In this document: positions 1 through 6,170 of the stretch, piece by piece
Position numbering within the stretch: the stretch's first letter is position 1
How the letters are laid out: each line of letters begins with the position of its first letter
Notes under the pieces: generated by a model
Told to the model about the DNA's origin: nothing
Seen by the model: the letters and a program-made list of their open reading frames with translations, nothing else
Databases searched by the model: none
Position numbers and translations under genes: made by a program
Assembly: GCA_031290635.1 (NCBI GenBank)
Contig: JAITNE010000071.1
Span: forward strand, 1-6,205
Length of the DNA: 6,205 nucleotides
Origin: Tannerella sp.
GTDB taxonomy: Bacteria; Bacteroidota; Bacteroidia; Bacteroidales; Tannerellaceae
Reading direction: 5' to 3'

Positions 1-1
1 G

Positions 2-1594
2 CTGACAGGGCTTAAACCGTTCACAAAATACTACGTGAAAGCTTACGTTACAAATACTTTCGGCGTCTTTACCGGCGGGGTCGATTCTTTAATTACAAGA
101 GACGGTCTGCCGCTGGTAGGAGCAATCAGTATTAAGGATTTAGGATACACGAATGTAACTTTGACTTCTTCAGCCTCAAACAACAGCGATGAAACGGTCG
201 AAATCATTGAAAGAGGCTTTTATTGCTGGTCGTCAATCCCCAGCGATACCATTATCAAATGTGGCACAGGCACGGGAGCGTTCGAAAAGATAATCTCCAA
301 CCTTGTCGCTCAACGGGAATATTTTGCGCGTCCGTATGTGATAAGCAATCTGAGGTCAACCGACACTATCTTCGGCAACCCCGTCTCGTTCTACACTAAG
401 ACCGATGTGCCTACCGTAAGCACCGAACCCGTTACCAATATTCAGAATGGAAGCGCCATCGTCAAAGGCCTTGTCGTCAATCAAGGCATGACCACAGTTA
501 CGGCCTCCGGTATCTGCTGGTCAACAACCAATCCTTTGCCGCTACTTTCGGATCAAGTCTTGCCCCTCGCACTTGACGCAAGCAACGCTTTCACCGGCTA
601 TTTAAACGGGCTTAGCGGCGGAACTACTTACTATGTACGCGCCTTTGCTACTAATTCCGAAGGTACTGCATACGGCAATACGGAACAGTTTACTACACCG
701 TCAGTCTTCACGTTGCTGGCGTCCTTCCCCGGCGCTACACGACGGCCTAACTCGACGGCCTACACTATGACAACTAACGGAAGTACGCTCTTCCTTCTGT
801 GTGGAGATCTTGGCGCTAACTATACCGACGAATTGTGGGCTTACTCGGTAAGCGCCAACTTGTGGGAACAGCGCAAGCCCTTCAAGGGGAGCGTCAAGGG
901 AGCTAAATGGCAAACCGCTATCGGCTACGGTAATGGTTTCTATGTCTATGGCGGAGTCGATTTTGACGACACAGGCATTTCCGACCTCTACTACTATAAT
1001 GCAACCGATAATGACTGGGAGGTAAAGACTAACATCTCAGGCGATACGCTGCGAATCGATACCATGTATAATTCAGTCGGATTCAACTACAGTAACGGTT
1101 TCTATCTGTTCGGCGGCAAGAACTATGCGGCTACGGATACAGTCAAAAACGATGCGTGGAAATTTTATCATGACGCCAGAGAATGGCATAAGTTAAACGA
1201 GTTCCCTGTCAAACAGTATGGTGGCGTCGCCGCCTATATCGATGGCATAGCCTACGTCGGTATGGGTAAAGATGATGCTAATATTTGCAACAGCCGGATA
1301 TGGGCAGGCATCGACCAACTTAACGATACTATCGACTGGACGCTTAAAACCACTTGTACGATTTACACAGGCGGCATACTGACCGGAGTCGCTTCCAATG
1401 CTGCACACTCCATCTATATGATTGACGAGGACTTCTATATTCTTGAATATAATACAATCACGAACGTCTGGAGAAAAAAATCCCGTCTCCCCGAACACAC
1501 AGGCATCTATTGCATGTACGAAATCGGCGGATCGATTTATATCGGCACATACCGGAACGCATTCTACAAATACGAGCCATCATGGGACAACTAA
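2..1594 (+). CDS. Fibronectin-III-like / Kelch beta-propeller protein, 5' partial
   Basis: The frame is open from the first bases, and the residues before the GTG at 35 (LTGLKPFTKYYV) already form the end of a fibronectin-III-like module, so the gene starts upstream and 530 residues are visible. Residues 1-30 are the tail of one module. Residues about 36-133 form a second, more diverged one with RGFYCWSS at 71-78. Residues about 136-232 form a third, with GICWSTTNP at 170-178 and the strand TTYYVRAFATNSEGTAYG at 208-225. From about 236 to the end lies a Kelch-like propeller: FPGATRR at 242-248, Gly-Gly strands at 313-318 (FYVYGG) and 367-372 (FYLFGG), and Tyr/Trp blade ends near 281-288, 331-339, 389-395 and 483-490. 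The last strand (FYKYEPSWDN) may close the propeller. No C-terminal type IX secretion domain is visible. Proteins of this build in Bacteroidota are usually exported and often surface lipoproteins, but the N-terminus that would show this is missing. Ligand and function are unknown. Confidence 0.85.
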   Translation: MTGLKPFTKYYVKAYVTNTFGVFTGGVDSLITRDGLPLVGAISIKDLGYTNVTLTSSASNNSDETVEIIERGFYCWSSIPSDTIIKCGTGTGAFEKIISNLVAQREYFARPYVISNLRSTDTIFGNPVSFYTKTDVPTVSTEPVTNIQNGSAIVKGLVVNQGMTTVTASGICWSTTNPLPLLSDQVLPLALDASNAFTGYLNGLSGGTTYYVRAFATNSEGTAYGNTEQFTTPSVFTLLASFPGATRRPNSTAYTMTTNGSTLFLLCGDLGANYTDELWAYSVSANLWEQRKPFKGSVKGAKWQTAIGYGNGFYVYGGVDFDDTGISDLYYYNATDNDWEVKTNISGDTLRIDTMYNSVGFNYSNGFYLFGGKNYAATDTVKNDAWKFYHDAREWHKLNEFPVKQYGGVAAYIDGIAYVGMGKDDANICNSRIWAGIDQLNDTIDWTLKTTCTIYTGGILTGVASNAAHSIYMIDEDFYILEYNTITNVWRKKSRLPEHTGIYCMYEIGGSIYIGTYRNAFYKYEPSWDN

Positions 1595-1604
1595 TTAATG
1601 AAAG

Positions 1605-2039
1605 ATGATTATAAAGATAGTAAACAAGTCGCATCATCCGTTACCTCAATATGCTACCGTAGCCTCAGCGGGAATGGATATTCGCGCAAACCTCGAAGAG
1701 CCGGTAACTCTCAAGCCGCTTGAGCGCAAACTTATTCCAACAGGACTTTTCATCGCCTTGCCCGAAGGTTTTGAGGCGCAGATGCGGCCACGCAGCGGAC
1801 TTGCTATAAAGCATGGCGTAACGCTGCTGAACACGCCGGGCACTATCGACGCCGATTATCGCGGCGAGATAGGTATTATTCTCGTCAACCTCTCCGCAGA
1901 ACCATTTGTAATCAATGATGGAGAACGGATTTGCCAGATGATTATAGCATCCTTTTCGCAGGTCGAATGGCAGCCCGAAGAGCAGCTTGACACGACCGAA
2001 CGGGGAGCAGGAGGTTTTGGACACACAGGAAAAAATTAA
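1605..2039 (+). CDS. dut: Deoxyuridine 5'-triphosphate nucleotidohydrolase (dUTPase)
   Basis: This cytosolic enzyme hydrolyses dUTP to dUMP and pyrophosphate, keeping uracil out of DNA and supplying dUMP for thymidylate synthesis. The 144-residue length is normal for the homotrimeric, Mg-dependent family. All five motifs are present: I at 22-28 (AGMDIRA), II at 61-71 ([11 protein letters not shown]), III at 79-91 ([13 protein letters not shown]) with the expected catalytic Asp at 82, IV at 106-114 (GERICQMII), and V at 133-142 ([10 protein letters not shown]) with the Phe that stacks on uracil at 138. The ATG at 1605 gives the usual N-terminus (MIIKIVNKS). An ATG at 1598 is in another frame. 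The leader is A/T-rich with no clear Shine-Dalgarno site. The Kelch gene stops 10 bp upstream and the TPR gene starts 4 bp downstream, so dut is likely cotranscribed with the envelope genes that follow. Confidence 0.97.
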   Translation: MIIKIVNKSHHPLPQYATVASAGMDIRANLEEPVTLKPLERKLIPTGLFIALPEGFEAQMRPRSGLAIKHGVTLLNTPGTIDADYRGEIGIILVNLSAEPFVINDGERICQMIIASFSQVEWQPEEQLDTTERGAGGFGHTGKN

Positions 2040-2043
2040 ACCT

Positions 2044-3837
2044 ATGACACACAAGACAACACATAAACTCATTATTAATTGCATCGCGCTGATTGGCGTG
2101 ATGCTAACTATTCATAGCATCCGCGCCGAAGAAGTTGCCGAAGAAGTCGTAAAACAACGACTTAGTCCGTCGGAACAGCGCAAGTTCGACTATTTCTTTT
2201 ACGAGGGCGTCAAGTTAGACAATTCCGGCAAGTATGACGCCGCTTTCGACATGTTCAAGCACTGCCTGGAGATTGATTCTACTTCTTCAGCCGCCCTCTA
2301 CGAGCTGTCGTCGTTCTATATTCAACTCAACAATCCCGAAGCCGCCGTAAGGTTGATGAAGAAGTGCATCCTGTATGCGCCCGACAATCAGGAATACCAC
2401 AACATCCTTGCTACCCTGCTATTCAACACCGACATGTTTGGCGAGGCTGCCGACGAGTATGAGATATTAGTAAAAGCATCCCCCGAAAAAGCCGAATTAA
2501 ACATCTATCTGGCCGAATCATACACCCGCATGGGAGAGATAGGCAAAGCCATTGAAACTTATGACTACCTCGAAAATATTATGGGTATGCGGGATATTAT
2601 CTCGATGGAGAAATATCGACTTTACATGTTATTGGAACAGCCCGACGAGGCGTTTAAGGAGCTTGAGAAGCTTGCCGACAAGTTCCCGATGGAAGCTCGT
2701 TTCCCAATAATAATCGGCGACAACTACCTGAAACAAAACAATGATGCAAAAGCTCTGCTATATTACCGTAAAGCATACGACATAGATCCTCAGTCGCCCT
2801 ACTATCCGGTCTCGATGGCTAACTATTTCGAGAAGCAGGGGCTAAGGGATTCGGCTAAGGTAGAAATCAATAAAGCTCTTGTTAATGAGCGGTTGGACGT
2901 CGATACCAAGATTGCTATTCTGGCTCGATTCTTTCAGCTCTCGTCGCAGGACGTCGAAAGCGCCAACACACTTTTTCAGACCCTGCTTGAGCAGCATCCC
3001 GACGAGATGCGGCTGAAATTGGCTTATGCCGAATTTCTTGCACGTCAAGGCAAGATTGACGAGGCACGTTTTCAATACAAATTGATAACCGAAAGCGAGC
3101 CTGACAACCTTATCGCGTGGCAATATTACGTAAGCATCTCGTTTAAGACCGAAGATATGGACGAAGTAATACACATCTGCGAGAAAGCGCAGGCAATCTT
3201 TCCCGAAACCGCCGATTTTCATTTCTATCTCGCGATAGCATATTCGCAGAAAGGCGATTATCGCAAGGCTATCGAAACGTTGTTCGTCGCAATATCCATG
3301 GCGCCGGCTGAAAACACGCCTTTTATTTCGGATTTGTACGGTCAGCAGGGCGATAACTATTTCAGATTGAACGAAATCGACAAGGCTTTTGAGACATACG
3401 AAGAAGCTCTCAAGTATAATGACAAGAATATTTCTGTTTTGAACAATTACGCTTACTATCTTTCACTGCTCAAGCGCGATTTGGCGAAAGCCGAACGCAT
3501 GAGCGCCATCTGCGTCAAGTTAGAGCCTGACAACGCTACATACATAGATACCTACGCCTGGATTTTCTTTGTTCGCGGAAATTACACCTTAGCCAAAATC
3601 TATATCGAGCAGGCAATCTCCAAAGATTACACCAAGAGTGCGGAGTTGCTCGACCATTACGGCGACATACTTTTCTTCGCCGGCGACAAGGACAAAGCCC
3701 TTGATCAATGGATTAAAGCCAAAGAAGCCGGCAAGAAGAGCAAAACCTTAAACAAAAAGATTGAAGAAAAAACATACTACGAAGAGACCGAAGAAGAATT
3801 GTTTAACAACACGAACAAAACTACTGATGAAACATAA
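2044..3837 (+). CDS. Exported tetratricopeptide-repeat (TPR) protein
   Basis: A 597-residue protein made almost wholly of TPR helix pairs. The ATG at 2044 was chosen because it gives a clean signal peptide: basic MTHKTTHK, hydrophobic 9-23, probable signal peptidase I site after Ala28 (SIRA/EE). An in-frame TTG at 1987 would put a charged segment before it and overlap dut by 53 bp. About 13-14 TPR units can be read from residue 48 to about 565, for example 48-80 (SGKYDAAFDMFKHCLEID at 61-78), 83-114, 117-148, 323-354 (RQGKIDEARFQY at 334-345), 391-421 (KGDYRKAIETL at 403-413), 430-460 and 534-560. The tail 561-597 is rich in Lys and Glu and has no TPR. No enzymatic domain or lipobox is seen, so it is probably a soluble periplasmic scaffold. 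TPRs bind peptides or proteins, and the neighbours suggest an envelope partner, but none can be named. Its end overlaps the next gene by 11 bp. Confidence 0.9.
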   Translation: MTHKTTHKLIINCIALIGVMLTIHSIRAEEVAEEVVKQRLSPSEQRKFDYFFYEGVKLDNSGKYDAAFDMFKHCLEIDSTSSAALYELSSFYIQLNNPEAAVRLMKKCILYAPDNQEYHNILATLLFNTDMFGEAADEYEILVKASPEKAELNIYLAESYTRMGEIGKAIETYDYLENIMGMRDIISMEKYRLYMLLEQPDEAFKELEKLADKFPMEARFPIIIGDNYLKQNNDAKALLYYRKAYDIDPQSPYYPVSMANYFEKQGLRDSAKVEINKALVNERLDVDTKIAILARFFQLSSQDVESANTLFQTLLEQHPDEMRLKLAYAEFLARQGKIDEARFQYKLITESEPDNLIAWQYYVSISFKTEDMDEVIHICEKAQAIFPETADFHFYLAIAYSQKGDYRKAIETLFVAISMAPAENTPFISDLYGQQGDNYFRLNEIDKAFETYEEALKYNDKNISVLNNYAYYLSLLKRDLAKAERMSAICVKLEPDNATYIDTYAWIFFVRGNYTLAKIYIEQAISKDYTKSAELLDHYGDILFFAGDKDKALDQWIKAKEAGKKSKTLNKKIEEKTYYEETEEELFNNTNKTTDET

Positions 3838-4648
3838 TTGTTGTACCGCAGTTTGCGCCGTACTGTGCACTGTTTTGCTGACAACCTGCAAAACTGCCAC
3901 AACCGGACTTGCAACCGAAACCGCAGCCATGAAATCTGAGGAAGCCCTGTTTGCATCCGTCCTCAACAACTCCATTAAGTTCAACACCCTGTCTGCGCAG
4001 GTGAAATTCGATTACAAATCAGGCGAAAAATCACTTAGTGCGAAAGCTCAAATCAAGATGATTGCCGACGAGCGACTGCTTTTGTCCGTTCAACCCTTGG
4101 GTTTCGAGATTTTGCGAGTTCTGATGACAAACGACAGCATCTTCCTTATCGACCGCCTCAACAAACGTTACATGACCGACAGCTACGAACATCTGAAAGG
4201 CGAAACCCGTCTGGACTTCACCTTCCAAAACTTTCAGGCGCTACTTACAAACCACATTTTCATGCCCGGCAGCGACCGCCTTACCGCCGGCAGTTTCAAA
4301 CATTTCGCCGCCGAAGCGACCCCCCGCGCCGCCGTTTACACCGTTAACGACGACACGGATTTGGACTACACTTTCGTCGCCGACCTCAACGAACGCCTGC
4401 TTTCAACGCGCATCGAAAACCGGCAAAAACAATATTCACTCCTTTGGAACTACGACAAATTCGACAACATCGACGGCCAAAGCTTCCCATCCGAGATGAA
4501 CATACAAATAACCATCGACCAGACCACAAACATCCGCACTACATTACACTTCACCCGTACCGAAATTGACCTTCCGCTGAAGGCCGACTTCACAATTCCA
4601 TCGGGATATCAACAAGTAACCGCCTCACAACTATTCAAATCACTATGA
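3827..4648 (+). CDS. DUF4292-family putative outer-membrane lipoprotein
   Basis: A 273-residue protein that I assign to DUF4292 from its place between a TPR gene and an EnvC-like gene and from its pattern: FNTLSAQVKFDY at 52-63, GFEILRVLMTNDSIFLIDR at 92-110, KRYM at 113-116, and an ending like LPLKADFTIPSGY at 249-261. The ATG at 3827 is preferred because it yields a lipoprotein signal (MKHNCC, hydrophobic 7-18, LTTC at 18-21 with Cys21 as the lipidated residue). An in-frame ATG at 3761 would prepend 22 polar, basic residues and overlap the TPR gene by 77 bp. Thr at -1 is atypical for a lipobox, so lipidation is likely but not certain. The alternating short beta strands suggest a LolA/LolB-like half-barrel that binds lipid or a lipidated protein; this is inference from sequence style. 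It overlaps the TPR gene by 11 bp and the next gene by 4 bp, suggesting coupled translation. Exact function is unknown. Confidence 0.85.
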   Translation: MKHNCCTAVCAVLCTVLLTTCKTATTGLATETAAMKSEEALFASVLNNSIKFNTLSAQVKFDYKSGEKSLSAKAQIKMIADERLLLSVQPLGFEILRVLMTNDSIFLIDRLNKRYMTDSYEHLKGETRLDFTFQNFQALLTNHIFMPGSDRLTAGSFKHFAAEATPRAAVYTVNDDTDLDYTFVADLNERLLSTRIENRQKQYSLLWNYDKFDNIDGQSFPSEMNIQITIDQTTNIRTTLHFTRTEIDLPLKADFTIPSGYQQVTASQLFKSL

Positions 4649-5931
4649 AAACCTTCTTCAGCATCATCTTTTTATACAGCACAATCATAAATATCACGGC
4701 ACAGTCGAAGATAGATTTACTTTCAGTTCAGGAACTCGAACATCAGCGTCTGGAAGCCGCCAAAGAGATAGAGCTGACCTCGCAGCTGCTCAATGAAACA
4801 AGCGCAGACGCCCGCAACTCGCTCAACCGCCTTAATCTGCTGACGCAACAACTAATCGCCCGCACAAAAGTCATTACGCTGCTCGGACAGGAAATCGCCT
4901 CCATCGACCGCAAGATAGACGCCATGACAAAAGAAATCGAAATCCTCGACAAAGACCTCATCACAACAAAAGAAAACTACGCCAAATCGATGGCAAACCA
5001 GCAATCCGAATATCGCACCGCCCAGCACAAAATGATAATAATCCTCTCCGCCGAAAACTTCACCCAGACCTACCGCCGGATGCGTTATCTGCGCGAGTAT
5101 TCCGACTGGCAAAAAACCGAAGCTGTACGCATCCTCAAGAAGCAGGACGAGGTAACCCGACGCAAAACCGAGCTTGAAACCTCTCGCAAGAGCAAACAAA
5201 CCCTGCTTACCGAGCGCGAAGACGAAAACCGCAAACTCCTGTCCGAAGAACAAGACCAAAAAACGACAGTCAACGAGCTGAACAAACGAAAGAAGACCCT
5301 TCAGCAACAATTACAGCAAAAAATCCGCGAATCAGACGCCCTAAACCGGCAAATCGACGCCCTCATAACGGACGACATCCACATCTCCGAGAAAAACTCC
5401 TCCACCTCCGCCTCCACCGCGACTAACAAGTCAAAATCCACCTCCACCCCCGCGACAGCATCATCCACAAAAGGCAATTACATCATGACCGAAGCCGAGT
5501 TAAACCTCTCAAAAGACTTCGCAAGCAACAAAGGCCGCCTGCCCTACCCAATCACCGGCAATCGCAGGATAGTTTCGCACTTCGGCAACCATCAGCACCA
5601 GCAATTATCGCACGTCCGCACAAACAACAACGGCATAGACATCCAAACGACCGTCGGCGCCGAAGCCCGAGTCATTTTCAAAGGCGTCGTAACCCGCATT
5701 TTCCTGATGCCCGGATTCAACAGCAGCGTCATCGTCCGCCACGGCAACTATTTAACCGTTTACAGCAACCTGATGCAGGTCTATGTCCGCGCCGGCGACG
5801 CCGTCCTGACCAACCAAGCCATAGGAAAAATCTACACCGACGCCGCCAACAGCAACGAAACCATCCTCCACTTCCAAATCTGGAAAGAGCGCACCAAACT
5901 CGACCCCGAACCATGGATAAAAAGCTATTAA
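4645..5931 (+). CDS. EnvC-like coiled-coil protein with degenerate LytM/M23 domain
   Basis: A 428-residue exported protein with EnvC architecture. Residues 1-19 are a signal peptide with probable cleavage at ITA/QS. Residues about 24-247 are a long charged coiled coil, broken near 129-155 by a segment with SAENFTQTYRRMRYLREY at 135-152. Residues 252-275 are a Ser/Thr-rich linker, and 298-428 a LytM (peptidase M23) fold. Most active-site positions are lost. Asn328 stands where the first zinc His should be, while Asp332 of GIDI is kept. Asn375 (YSNL) replaces the catalytic His of YxHL. Ile407 replaces the first His of HxH, while His409 is kept. It is therefore unlikely to cut peptidoglycan. EnvC and NlpD in proteobacteria have similarly decayed sites and activate N-acetylmuramoyl-L-alanine amidases during division, and the same role is inferred here. 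The start overlaps the preceding stop as ATGA, so translation is probably coupled. It appears to be the last gene of the run. Confidence 0.9.
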   Translation: MKTFFSIIFLYSTIINITAQSKIDLLSVQELEHQRLEAAKEIELTSQLLNETSADARNSLNRLNLLTQQLIARTKVITLLGQEIASIDRKIDAMTKEIEILDKDLITTKENYAKSMANQQSEYRTAQHKMIIILSAENFTQTYRRMRYLREYSDWQKTEAVRILKKQDEVTRRKTELETSRKSKQTLLTEREDENRKLLSEEQDQKTTVNELNKRKKTLQQQLQQKIRESDALNRQIDALITDDIHISEKNSSTSASTATNKSKSTSTPATASSTKGNYIMTEAELNLSKDFASNKGRLPYPITGNRRIVSHFGNHQHQQLSHVRTNNNGIDIQTTVGAEARVIFKGVVTRIFLMPGFNSSVIVRHGNYLTVYSNLMQVYVRAGDAVLTNQAIGKIYTDAANSNETILHFQIWKERTKLDPEPWIKSY

Positions 5932-6043
5932 AAGCAGAGTGAGATTGATTTAAATATCTTCCAAATATGCCGATATGAAACGTCAATTTCCCTATCACGG
6001 CAAATAATCTTCATCTGCGGAAGAAGCAAAATCCGACGAAACG

Positions 6044-6126
6044 ACTTCTGAAATACAATAAAGGTATTCCGGAAATGGCTTGAGGTACTTCTGAAATACA
6101 ATAAAGGTATTCCGGAAATGGCTTGA
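6044..6126. repeat. 43-bp tandem direct repeat, two copies
   Basis: Copy 1 is 6044-6086 and copy 2 starts at 6087. The 40 bases at 6044-6083 and 6087-6126 are identical, and the period is 43 bp. Each unit begins ACTTCTGAAATAC and contains GTATTCCGGAAATGG. Each can fold as an imperfect hairpin: in copy 1, 6046-6056 pairs with 6064-6074 around a 7-base loop, with one A/C mismatch and one G-U pair; in copy 2 the arms are 6089-6099 and 6107-6117. Complete identity of the copies suggests a recent duplication. Function is unknown. Confidence 0.93.
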
Positions 6127-6128
6127 AT

Positions 6129-6159
6129 GTATTTTGGAAATGCAATGACGGTATCCCGC
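6129..6159. repeat. Diverged third copy of the 43-bp repeat
   Basis: Aligned without gaps to 6085-6115, this stretch matches at 23 of 31 bases, including shared GGTAT and GAAAT blocks. Its phase is shifted by one base (44 bp from copy 2). It merges on the right into a perfect inverted repeat. It is either an older unit of the same array or a related element that seeded it. Confidence 0.6.
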
Positions 6160-6170
6160 TCCGTCATTGC
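6142..6170. repeat. Perfect 10-bp inverted repeat
   Basis: GCAATGACGG at 6142-6151 is the exact reverse complement of CCGTCATTGC at 6161-6170, with a 9-base loop between them. No T-run follows on the + strand (next bases GCGGAGAAC), and the bases before the left arm are not an A-rich tract, so it is not a typical intrinsic terminator for either strand. It could still act as a 3' stabilising hairpin, or mark the meeting ends of two divergent dispersed repeats. Confidence 0.8.

Larger units (their letters stand above)
1605..5931 (+). other. Probable four-gene operon (dut, TPR, DUF4292, EnvC-like)
   Basis: Four consecutive + strand genes with junctions of +4, -11 and -4 bp leave no room for internal promoters or terminators between them. 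The two overlaps suggest translational coupling of the last three genes, all of which carry export signals. I found no convincing Bacteroidota promoter (TTG about 19-21 bp before TAnnTTTG) in the 10 bp before dut or in the last 200 bp of the Kelch gene, so the transcript may start further upstream or from a diverged promoter. No strong terminator with a T-run is seen after 5931. Confidence 0.75.

Noticed and set aside
35..37. GTG as the start of the Kelch gene
   Set aside because: The codons before it encode the conserved end of a fibronectin-III-like module (TGLKPFTKYYV), so the gene starts outside the window.
1422..1445. Possible promoter inside the Kelch gene (TTG and TATTCTTG)
   Set aside because: The -7-like box has one mismatch to TAnnTTTG, and the gap to the TTG is about 13 bp, too short for the Bacteroidota promoter type.
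1987..2043. In-frame TTG start for the TPR gene inside dut
   Set aside because: It would overlap dut by 53 bp and bury the signal peptide behind a charged segment. The ATG at 2044 gives a clean export signal.
1665..2084. 139-codon minus-strand open frame opposite dut
   Set aside because: It is a shadow of dut, whose five motifs are intact; the antisense product has no recognisable domain.
3761..3826. Earlier in-frame ATG for the DUF4292 gene
   Set aside because: It adds 22 mostly basic and polar residues before the lipoprotein signal and lies deep in the TPR coding sequence.
4852..5310. 152-codon minus-strand open frame opposite the EnvC-like gene
   Set aside because: It lies fully inside a well-supported gene, and its Phe/Val-rich translation is what the reverse of a Lys/Glu-rich coiled coil gives.
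5928..6167. 79-codon minus-strand open frame through the 43-bp repeats
   Set aside because: Its internal similarity comes from the DNA repeats, no start signal is seen, and it resembles no known protein.
6142..6170. Intrinsic terminator for the operon
   Set aside because: The stem is perfect but no T-run follows, and it lies over 200 bp after the last stop codon.
6044..6170. CRISPR array
   Set aside because: The units are directly adjacent with no unique spacers between them, and no cas gene is in the window.
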